In this document: piece by piece, positions 42,484 through 49,501 of the stretch
Position numbering within the stretch: position 1 is the first letter of the stretch
Layout of the letters: each line of letters opens with the position of its first letter
NCBI GenBank assembly: GCA_045594425.1
Contig: JAZNYK010000004.1
Location: 1-54,073, forward strand
Direction: 5' to 3'
DNA length: 54,073 nt
DNA from: RGIG1681 sp045594425
Lineage (GTDB): Bacteria > Bacillota > Clostridia > Christensenellales > UBA1242
Translations under genes and position numbers: made by a program
The notes under the pieces: model-generated
Told to the model about the DNA's origin: nothing
The model's input: the letters and a program-made list of their open reading frames with translations, nothing else
Databases searched by the model: none

Positions 42484-44859
42484 TTATTTTTTATTCTTGT
42501 TTTTAGTTACTTTTGATGTTTGTTTTTGATTTTTTGAAAAAACACTATCGATTTTTTCAAAAACACCTTTCAAAAAGAATGCTTTTGCCTTTTTTGATTT
42601 CCATAAAACAAACCAAACAATTAGTGATATTAATCCCAAAACAATCACACTTAAAATAACAATCAAAACAATAAGCCACGCAGGAAACGCCTTTGCAATA
42701 GTCTTGCTTGTTCCCGCAATAAACTCATTATCTGTTCCTTCATTCACAATAACAAAAATAAACTTTCCTAAATCATCTTTTGTGAGTTTGTAAGTGCTGT
42801 TTGTTGCGCCTTCAATAACTTCAGCATCTTCGATGTTATTTGTTGAACTTTTCAACCATTTAAAAGTGGCATTTGCATTGTTTGGTGTAAGTTTTGCTGT
42901 TAAGGTTTTGTTAACTCTCAAAGAGCCATCAATTTTAATCCCTTCAACAGGAATTGGACTAAACACAACGCCATCTTCTGCCACACTAACTTTGAAAGTG
43001 TTGATTTTTTCGCCATTTGTGTCCACAAAAACAAATTTTGACAAATTGATGTGTTCACTATTTTCTGCACCAATAACAAGGCTTTCTTCAATAAAAAGTG
43101 ACTTATCAAGAGCAATTGTTAGTGAACCATTTTCTGATGTGATTTCTCCTAAAAGATTAAGTTTTGTTGGTCCAAAGTTATTTTGAATTCCATTAAGTTT
43201 TGCTTTAATATTTCCCGCTAGGTTTACAACAGTTTCAATTGCAACATTTTGTTTGTTTGCAACAACATTGTTAACCTTTCCACCAAAAAGATTGATAACT
43301 ATATTTGAAACAAGTTTTTCGCCATTTGTTGATTGAACAACAATTTCACCAACCTCTCCACTTACAATTGTAACCGCTATATCACCTGAATTTTTATCAT
43401 TTGAACAACCAGCAGAAATAGTTATATTTGAAAGGTCACTTGCGTCATCAAACGCATTTTCAATACCCGCAGTTTTAAGTGAAATATCTGTATTTTCAAG
43501 CACACCAATTACACCAGCATCCAAATAAATAGTGCTTTCATTGGCATTTCCTGCAACAATAAGGTCGTTCCCGTTTGCATAAACAGTTGTTTTTCCATTT
43601 TCGGTAACAATTTGTGGCAAATCAATTCTTTTGATAACGCCAGTTGTTTCTGCAATAAATTTTTCTGAAGGATTATTTTTGTCAATCACCTCAACATAAA
43701 CAATCTTTCCACCATCTTCTTCCTTTAAGGTATAAGATTCACCCGCTCCAATGATTGTTGATGAACCAAGATATGCGTCTTTTCGAAACCATGTTGCACT
43801 TTCAATTGTTGCCTTTGTTGGATTTGTAACAATGCTCAAGGTTTTATCAACCATTGTTTCTCCAGCAATTGAAACACTTAAGATTTTAGAACTATATCCA
43901 TAACGAACAGCAGTTGAAGATTTGTAAATTTGCCAATCTTCTGAACCTGTTGGTTTATTTTTTAAAGAAATTAAATTTGTGTTAAAATCATCAGAAATGC
44001 TTGAATCTAAATTAAACAAAACATTACTTCTTTCAAAGTTTGAGTTAAGGTCAAAATTCAAAAGTTCAGCATTTGCTAAATTTCCAACAATATTAAGTTT
44101 TTCTCCAAAATGTGTTGAATAAAACTTGATTCCATTAGAAATTTTGATGTCACCCTTCAAATTAATTGTTGAATTGTGCTTTCCTTGAACATTAAGTGCG
44201 TCACGCACAAGATTTTGAATAGTTCCACCAAACAAATTAAATGTTATATTTGCGGCACCTTTCGCCCTGCCTGATTGTTCAAATTCATCATAGCCATTAT
44301 CGGTGTAAATTGAGTTTACACTGCCACCTGTCATTGTGAATTCATTAACACCCCTAAGTTCATTGTTTACTGAAAATTCAAATGAACTATGACCAGCATA
44401 GATGTTTTTAATGTCACCACCCGTCATTGTAACTTTCATTTTAACTTGTGAACTTGGCGTTCCATTAACATTTTTTCCACCAAACACAATTGACCAATCT
44501 GACAAGTTTGCACCGTCCGCTGGCGGAGCAATTTGATAATCTGATGGGTTTTGATTGTAAATATCCATCAAAGAAATATCTTTGCTAGTTAAAATGCCGT
44601 CACCAGAAACAAGAGTTTCTCCTTCAACATAATCAGACGGTCTGTCTAAATAAATGGTTGTTCCGTCACCATCACGTGCAATAATTAAACTGTTTTGATA
44701 TGCATAAATAAGTTTATTTTCTTCATCCCAATCAAGAAACCCTTCTCTTGTGTATGCGTGTGAAGTTTCTTGTTTTTTGTCACAGTTAATCATGCTTGCA
44801 GAAATCATAGAAAATCCTGCAATCAAACTTAAAGCAACAATCTTTTTTAAAAATTTCAT
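42484..44859 (-). CDS. Large surface protein with beta-helix-like repeats and C-terminal anchor
   Basis: 791 residues. Signal peptide at about 1-25 (cysteine follows but not in a proper lipobox), then repeated glycine-pair turns (MTGGDIKNIYAG, MTGGSVNSIYTD, LFGGTIQNLV, LFGGKVNNVV) suggesting right-handed beta-helix rungs in two blocks. Two Ig-like modules of the same type follow them (about 325-400, KTLSIVTNPTKATIESATWF; about 645-715, KTLTAKLTPNNANATFKW). A membrane helix (AWLIVLIVILSVIVLGLISL) and a basic tail end the protein. Adhesin-like; ligand unknown. Confidence 0.75.
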   Translation of the reverse strand: MKFLKKIVALSLIAGFSMISASMINCDKKQETSHAYTREGFLDWDEENKLIYAYQNSLIIARDGDGTTIYLDRPSDYVEGETLVSGDGILTSKDISLMDIYNQNPSDYQIAPPADGANLSDWSIVFGGKNVNGTPSSQVKMKVTMTGGDIKNIYAGHSSFEFSVNNELRGVNEFTMTGGSVNSIYTDNGYDEFEQSGRAKGAANITFNLFGGTIQNLVRDALNVQGKHNSTINLKGDIKISNGIKFYSTHFGEKLNIVGNLANAELLNFDLNSNFERSNVLFNLDSSISDDFNTNLISLKNKPTGSEDWQIYKSSTAVRYGYSSKILSVSIAGETMVDKTLSIVTNPTKATIESATWFRKDAYLGSSTIIGAGESYTLKEEDGGKIVYVEVIDKNNPSEKFIAETTGVIKRIDLPQIVTENGKTTVYANGNDLIVAGNANESTIYLDAGVIGVLENTDISLKTAGIENAFDDASDLSNITISAGCSNDKNSGDIAVTIVSGEVGEIVVQSTNGEKLVSNIVINLFGGKVNNVVANKQNVAIETVVNLAGNIKAKLNGIQNNFGPTKLNLLGEITSENGSLTIALDKSLFIEESLVIGAENSEHINLSKFVFVDTNGEKINTFKVSVAEDGVVFSPIPVEGIKIDGSLRVNKTLTAKLTPNNANATFKWLKSSTNNIEDAEVIEGATNSTYKLTKDDLGKFIFVIVNEGTDNEFIAGTSKTIAKAFPAWLIVLIVILSVIVLGLISLIVWFVLWKSKKAKAFFLKGVFEKIDSVFSKNQKQTSKVTKNKNKK

Positions 44860-44947
44860 AAGTATCTCCTAAACACAAACATTATAACACGAGGCACCTT
44901 TTCACACTATCAAATAAATCAAATAATTTTAAATAAAATTATTTTAA

Positions 44948-44973
44948 TAAAAAAACAGACTTTTGCCTGCTTT
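44948..44973 (-). terminator. Terminator of the gene at 44972
   Basis: Stem GCAGGC/GTCTGT with a T-run on the minus strand; one G-U pair. Confidence 0.6.
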
Positions 44974-45421
44974 AAAATGAAATATCTGTGATTGTAATTA
45001 TTTCACCAACAATATCTGCTCTGGTGTTTGTTTTTGGAACATATGCACATGAAATATAGGTTTCTGGAACTTCTTCACATAAATAATCTGCCCACACAAC
45101 CTCACCTTCAACATCTTGAGGATTCCCAAATTCAACACATTTCACAATTTGATAGTCTGACGCAACTTTAAAATATGTATGATTATCATAATTAATTATA
45201 TTTGAAAAATTTTGATTATTTTCAAACTCTTTTACAATACTTCCAAAATAAATCAAGTTATCAGTTGGAATAACAACTAAAATTTTATGTCCAGACAAAA
45301 TGTATTTAAAATACACATCACTTGATGTTGCAGTAACATAAGATGTTTTTGATAGGACCTCAAATTGTTCATTTTTTATAATAATTTTTTGATTTTGGCT
45401 TAAATTTAAAACTTTTTCCAT
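44972..45421 (-). CDS. Hypothetical beta-rich protein, 149 aa
   Basis: No signal peptide or membrane segment. Many short beta strands (YVTATSSDVYFKYILSGHKI, HTYFKVASDYQIV) and an acidic central part; no catalytic motif seen. It has an AAAGGA site and follows the HIT gene by 14 bases, so the two are co-transcribed. It resembles small DUF4178-like barrels in pattern only. Confidence 0.55.
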   Translation of the reverse strand: MEKVLNLSQNQKIIIKNEQFEVLSKTSYVTATSSDVYFKYILSGHKILVVIPTDNLIYFGSIVKEFENNQNFSNIINYDNHTYFKVASDYQIVKCVEFGNPQDVEGEVVWADYLCEEVPETYISCAYVPKTNTRADIVGEIITITDISF

Positions 45422-45435
45422 AAATTACATCCTTT

Positions 45436-45924
45436 TTATTTGTTTAATGCAGTTTTTAATACTTCACAGGTATGTTTAATTTTTTCAAAATTTTCTTCTG
45501 TTCTCATATTTTTTAAGGCATACTCTTGGATAGGTTTTATGTTTTTCATAATCTTTCCAAATTTCTTTGTCATCCACCTATGTCTTGGCATCAACCAAAC
45601 ATGAAAATGATATCCAGACTTTTCTTCTAAAATAATATTATATTCTTCTGCTACACCATTTTCACGCAAAACGGTTAGACATTTGTTAATCAAAAACATA
45701 AGGTCTGCCCTTTCGGCATCCGTAAGTTCAGTTAATTTTTCTAAATGTCTAATAGATGATATTATGACAAACCCTTCAATTGGAAGTTCAAAGTCTTGTG
45801 CAATCATAAAATTTTCATCCTTAAAAATCACACCGCCAAATGGCTTTAATGTTTTACTAACAAGTTCACAACCCAAGCATCCATCAAAGTTCCATTCACG
45901 ACCTGTTAAATCTAAAAGTTTCAT
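45436..45924 (-). CDS. HIT-family hydrolase
   Basis: 162 residues from the ATG at 45924 (AGAGGTG site). The C-terminal GYHFHVWLMPRHRW carries the histidine triad in the variant HxHxxxxPRH, and FKDENFMIAQDFELPIEGFVIISSIRH is the nucleotide-binding strand region. HIT proteins cleave or transfer nucleotides (dinucleoside polyphosphates, AMP-lysine and similar). The substrate is not predictable. An upstream in-frame extension is not supported by a ribosome site. Confidence 0.85.
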   Translation of the reverse strand: MKLLDLTGREWNFDGCLGCELVSKTLKPFGGVIFKDENFMIAQDFELPIEGFVIISSIRHLEKLTELTDAERADLMFLINKCLTVLRENGVAEEYNIILEEKSGYHFHVWLMPRHRWMTKKFGKIMKNIKPIQEYALKNMRTEENFEKIKHTCEVLKTALNK

Positions 45925-46093
45925 AATTTCACCTCTGATTTCATTATAACACATCACCACACTTTTGTCTTGCAAATTAACACCAGTCAAACATCATATA
46001 ACCATAAAATTCGCAAAAATGGGGTGTTATGCGTCACATACTACCCGATTTTTATTGAATTTGCGTCACTTTTGCAGTTTTTAAAAAACAAAA

Positions 46094-46126
46094 AACACCT
46101 CATCACCTGTTTGTGATTTGGTGTTA
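46094..46126 (-). terminator. Terminator of the DUF4417 gene
   Basis: Nested stems AACACC/GGTGTT and ATCAC/GTGAT followed by TTTTTTG on the minus strand. Confidence 0.75.
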
Positions 46127-46130
46127 TTTT

Positions 46131-47336
46131 TTATTCTTTTGGAGAACAATACATAAACCCAGCAAATGTAACCTGTTCCCATAAATCTTTTAAAAGAACT
46201 CCATTTATGTTTGCTTTGTTTTTAAACTCTATATCATCTTTAAATTCTTGCTTTTCATAATCCGAACAAAATACAACTTCATAATTGTTTTTGAAAAATA
46301 CTTCATATGTAATTTTATTATATTCAAAAAGCATTTCACTATAAAAGTTTAAACCCTTTACAAATTCATCAAATGTCGCTTTGAATGGCAATCCTTGTTT
46401 ATATTGTCTTCTGGCAGTTGTTGGTGAAACAAGCATTGGATAACTAATCCCCATATTTTTTTCAAATTCTTCTTCATCTTTGCTAAATTTCCATCCGCAG
46501 TTTAAACACTCACCATTGCCCCATTCATCTTTCAATGCAACTTTTGAGCAAATAGAACATTTGCATAATTGGTCTTTAACAAGCGGGTCATCATATTCAA
46601 AAAATTTAAAATCTTTCTTGTTGAGCCCTGAAACATTTCTGTTATGTTTTTCCCACTTAAATTGAATCTGGTCTTTCCAGTTTAAGTTCTTGGTCCATTC
46701 ATAGGTTGTAGGCAAAAATTCTATTACATCTCCCGTCATTGATTTGAATGGCTCATCATAGCATATAACTTTGCTAGGCTTTATCCTTTTCATCATTTCA
46801 TTGTAACCTAGCATAAATTCTTCTTCGCAGTTTTCCCTATAATATGTGCAAACTGCCACCACTGAACCTTCCTCAATTCCATCAAAACAAAAATGAAAAC
46901 TCTTTTCATCTCCCCATGACACTGTTGGAATAACAGTCAGCCCTTTGCTTTGCCAATATGCTCCACACCACCTGTTTTTAAACACACTTTCAATCTGAAG
47001 TGCTAGTGGCATATTTGTAAATATACTAAAATCTGGCGATAATAAATATTTGTATTGTTTTAATTTTTCTATTTCTTCTTCTGCATTTTTGTAAACCTTT
47101 TCAAATTTCCAGTCATATGTAAAAAAATGAATTGTTTTATCTGCGTTTTCACTATCTTCTTTTTTTGCATTAACAAAACTTAAAAACTTTATTTCATCAA
47201 TATTTATATCTTGTTTCTTTATTATTGGAAACTCATATTTGCCCGCTGAATTTCCATTATACAAAAATTCATTTCTTACTAATGCTTGCTTGTTTTTCTG
47301 TTTTTCTTTCTCGTATTCTGTTAACTCTTTTGTCAT
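46131..47336 (-). CDS. DUF4417-domain protein with an added zinc ribbon
   Basis: 401 residues. The middle (about 90-215) matches DUF4417, found in phages and accessory regions: PDFSIFTNMPLALQIESV..., NRWCGAYWQSKGLTVIPTVSW, FCFDGIEEGSVVAVCTYY and KPSKVICYDEPF. After it lies a four-cysteine ribbon (CKCSICSK...CLNCGWKF, about 260-290), then a helical C-terminus. DUF4417 function is unknown. It is 11 bases downstream of a small toxin-module-like gene and has an AGGAGG site. Probably accessory DNA. Confidence 0.75.
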   Translation of the reverse strand: MTKELTEYEKEKQKNKQALVRNEFLYNGNSAGKYEFPIIKKQDINIDEIKFLSFVNAKKEDSENADKTIHFFTYDWKFEKVYKNAEEEIEKLKQYKYLLSPDFSIFTNMPLALQIESVFKNRWCGAYWQSKGLTVIPTVSWGDEKSFHFCFDGIEEGSVVAVCTYYRENCEEEFMLGYNEMMKRIKPSKVICYDEPFKSMTGDVIEFLPTTYEWTKNLNWKDQIQFKWEKHNRNVSGLNKKDFKFFEYDDPLVKDQLCKCSICSKVALKDEWGNGECLNCGWKFSKDEEEFEKNMGISYPMLVSPTTARRQYKQGLPFKATFDEFVKGLNFYSEMLFEYNKITYEVFFKNNYEVVFCSDYEKQEFKDDIEFKNKANINGVLLKDLWEQVTFAGFMYCSPKE

Positions 47337-47347
47337 ATAAGCCTCCT

Positions 47348-47638
47348 TTAATAATAATTGTTATAATCTGGGTTTAAATTTTCTGGTAATCTTGGTCTTG
47401 CATTTTGCCAATTCCAATTGTGGTCATGTGGAAATGTGTGATTATTAAACGGGTCTTGATGAAAATAATCTCTATTTCTAACGGCCTTTCCTTGACCATC
47501 ATACCATCTGCTTTGTATTTTTCTTCCGTTTACATATAAGTCATATCTAGAATTTGGTTTTACACCGCTTGTTGGCAAATCCCCCGACCTGCCATCCACT
47601 CGCACAATTGTTCTGTTAGGAACTCCTCCTGAACCCAT
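47348..47638 (-). CDS. Small protein resembling a polymorphic-toxin or phage C-terminal module (96 aa)
   Basis: Starts with an AGGAGA site. The pattern PNSRYDLYVNGRKIQSRWYD, GKAVRNRDYFHQ, NNHTFPHDHNW is one I associate with C-terminal modules in phage structural proteins and polymorphic toxins; here it stands alone with a short Gly/Arg N-terminus. The PHDHNW histidines could be catalytic or metal-binding. No signal peptide. Co-transcribed with the DUF4417 gene. I do not know its function. Confidence 0.6.
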   Translation of the reverse strand: MGSGGVPNRTIVRVDGRSGDLPTSGVKPNSRYDLYVNGRKIQSRWYDGQGKAVRNRDYFHQDPFNNHTFPHDHNWNWQNARPRLPENLNPDYNNYY

Positions 47639-47733
47639 TATAGCATCTCCTTTTGTAAATTTAAATTAATTTTAATGTTTTAATTATAACATTTATTTTT
47701 TTTAATCATTTCAAACCATGTCACCAAAAATAA

Positions 47734-47761
47734 AAAACCAAGCAGATTTTGCTTGGTTTTA
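47734..47761 (-). terminator. Terminator of tmRNA
   Basis: Stem ACCAAGC/GCTTGGT followed by TTTTTTATTTTTGG on the minus strand, starting just after the mature 3' CCA. Confidence 0.85.
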
Positions 47762-47762
47762 T

Positions 47763-48129
47763 TGGTGGAGGTGGCGGGACTTGCACCCGCGTCCAAAAAG
47801 CGAAAGGCTACCCCTTCTACGTGTGCTAGTTTGTTTTTGATTTCATTTTTAACTTTAAACAAACAAAATCATTAAAAACAATTTGGTTAAATCTCGACAA
47901 GTTTTGCACCAACATCAAAACAAGTCATCTTGTCTAAATTGACAACAACTTGCAACCGACAAGACTTTGCAAATTGCCGTGCCGCCAAAAGTTAGGCAGC
48001 GATTGCTGCGTCAGCAGCAACAAAATTGTTATTTGCGTTTATTTTTTTCCCACTTTTAATGTAGATTGGGGCTACACACACGCTTATAAATAACATTTCT
48101 GGCTCCCTGTCGAATCTAAAAACACCCCC
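47763..48129 (-). ncRNA. ssrA: Transfer-messenger RNA
   Basis: The minus strand folds as tmRNA: 5' GGGGGTG pairs with CACCTCC before the encoded ACCA; TTTTTAGATTCGACAGGG follows the 5' strand and the T-arm GCGGGTGCAAGTCCCGC lies near the 3' end. The tag frame at 47992-48036 (resume codon GCA) encodes ANNNFVAADAAIAA and a TAA stop. It rescues stalled ribosomes with SmpB. The 367-base length is normal. The tag is somewhat long at 14 residues and ends AIAA rather than ALAA. Confidence 0.97.
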
Positions 48130-48152
48130 ATGTGAAGCCTTGAAAATAACAA

Positions 48153-48596
48153 CTATATGTTTTTGATTTGTCGTTCAGCATAACGCTTTAAATCGGCTTT
48201 CATTTTATCGTCTTTTTTGTCGTATAACTTTTTGCCTTTTGCAAGCGCAATTTCAACTTTAACTTTGTCACCATTAAAATACATTTTTGTTGGCACAAGT
48301 GTTGCACCCTTTTCTTTTATTTTTCTTTCAAACTTCAAAATTTCTTGCTTGTTTAAAAGCAACTTTCTTGTTTTTCGTGGGTCTGGAGCAAATGTTGTTG
48401 CTTTTTCAAATGGTGAAATAAAACAATTCAATAAAAATGTTTCCCCACCACGAATCACGACATAACTATCCTTAAGGTTAACTTTTCTAGCCCTGATAGA
48501 CTTAACCTCACTGCCCTCTAACACAATACCTGCTTCGGTGAAGTTTTCTAAAAAATAATTATGTTTTGCTTCTCTGTTTTCAGTTATTATTTTCAT
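48153..48596 (-). CDS. smpB: SsrA-binding protein SmpB
   Basis: 147 residues from the ATG at 48596, the family start (MKIITENREAKHNYF). Core features: ETFTEAGIVLEGSEVKSIR-like region, CFISPFEK, KIKEKGATLVPTKMYF and the C-terminal basic tail (KKLYDKKDDKMKADLKRYAERQIK), which enters the mRNA channel. No Shine-Dalgarno; a TATAAT ends 6 bases before the ATG, so the message is probably leaderless. tmRNA follows 23 bases after the stop. Confidence 0.97.
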   Translation of the reverse strand: MKIITENREAKHNYFLENFTEAGIVLEGSEVKSIRARKVNLKDSYVVIRGGETFLLNCFISPFEKATTFAPDPRKTRKLLLNKQEILKFERKIKEKGATLVPTKMYFNGDKVKVEIALAKGKKLYDKKDDKMKADLKRYAERQIKNI

Positions 48597-48602
48597 GGCT
48601 AG

Positions 48603-48632
48603 ATTATAACACAACACAAAGTCGTTAATCAA
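48603..48632 (-). promoter_or_regulatory. Promoter giving a leaderless smpB mRNA
   Basis: Minus strand: -35 TTGATT, 18-base spacer ending TGT, -10 TATAAT, then 6 bases to the ATG. Confidence 0.65.
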
Positions 48633-48676
48633 GAGTTTATGTTTATTTTAGCCTATAACTAATATTGTAAACTCTA

Positions 48677-48705
48677 TTGACATTATACTCCAAATAAGTT
48701 ATAAT
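48677..48705 (+). promoter_or_regulatory. Promoter of the gene at 48740
   Basis: -35 TTGACA, 17-base spacer, -10 TATAAT; the leader is about 28 bases with an AGGGAGGG ribosome site. Divergent from smpB. Confidence 0.8.
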
Positions 48706-48739
48706 TATAATACTATCAGAGAAAGGGAGGGTTTATCCT

Positions 48740-49453
48740 ATGCGCAGAAGTAATGAAGAAGTACTTGCAACAAAAAGAGTTTTAAGAACACATGAATTCG
48801 CTGTCACAAGAGACGCTGACACCACTCATTCAATGGAAACATTTTTGGCTGGTGTTGTTGACTATGTTTCTCAAGATGGCATTCCAACAATATTCCATTT
48901 CTATTTAACAAAAAACGGAAACATGAAACTTACTGATGAAAACGGTCTTTTGAACTTGAACATCCCAATGATTCCAGTTGCTTGGAACACAGCATCAGAC
49001 AAACAACTTGAAGACTTCAAAAAATCTGCAGTATCAACCGCAGAAATCAAAAAGAGAGTTCAAGCATTAAATCCAGCAGAATATGAAATCCGTGTTAATC
49101 AAGACACCAAAAAGATGTATAATTTCATAAGACATGAACTCGGAAATCGTTATTTGATTGCAAAAGAAAATGCTGACCCAAAAACTATGGCTATCATTTC
49201 AAAACTTGATGTTATGAAAGACTTCGATTTTGACACATTAGATGCTTTAAATCATCGTCAAACAACTCATGCCCCACAAAGAGTGTTGCTTGATTATTCA
49301 GATTACTTGAAAACAAAGCAAAAATACATGAAATTGTTAAGAGTTATGCAAGAATACAGAGATTATAACATCACTGCTGCAAAAAATGGATATACTGTGC
49401 CTTCTCATTCAGCAAAAGCAAAACCTACTCAACCAGGACAACTTGGTGAATAA
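48740..49453 (+). CDS. Hypothetical protein inserted between smpB and rnr
   Basis: 237 residues, strong promoter and ribosome site. Cytoplasmic, mostly helical, with a basic start (MRRSNEEVLATKRVLRTHEF), a hydrophobic strand (GIPTIFHFYLTKNGNMKL) and a Pro/Ala/Lys/Gln-rich unstructured tail. No family recognised. Its plus-strand position splits the usual rnr-smpB pair. Confidence 0.7.
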   Translation: MRRSNEEVLATKRVLRTHEFAVTRDADTTHSMETFLAGVVDYVSQDGIPTIFHFYLTKNGNMKLTDENGLLNLNIPMIPVAWNTASDKQLEDFKKSAVSTAEIKKRVQALNPAEYEIRVNQDTKKMYNFIRHELGNRYLIAKENADPKTMAIISKLDVMKDFDFDTLDALNHRQTTHAPQRVLLDYSDYLKTKQKYMKLLRVMQEYRDYNITAAKNGYTVPSHSAKAKPTQPGQLGE

Positions 49454-49465
49454 TTAATCTAAACA

Positions 49466-49492
49466 AAAAAACAGGCAGTTGCCTGTTTTTTT
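49466..49492. terminator. Bidirectional terminator between the 48740 gene and rnr
   Basis: Perfect stem AACAGGCA/TGCCTGTT with A- and T-runs on the two sides. Confidence 0.85.
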
Positions 49493-49501
49493 ATTTTCAA
49501 A

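Noticed and set aside
45925..46130. Attachment-site copy of the ssrA 3' end
   Set aside because: I looked for a second copy of the T-arm/acceptor sequence beyond the DUF4417 pair and saw none; no integrase is present, so an intact integrated element is not claimed.
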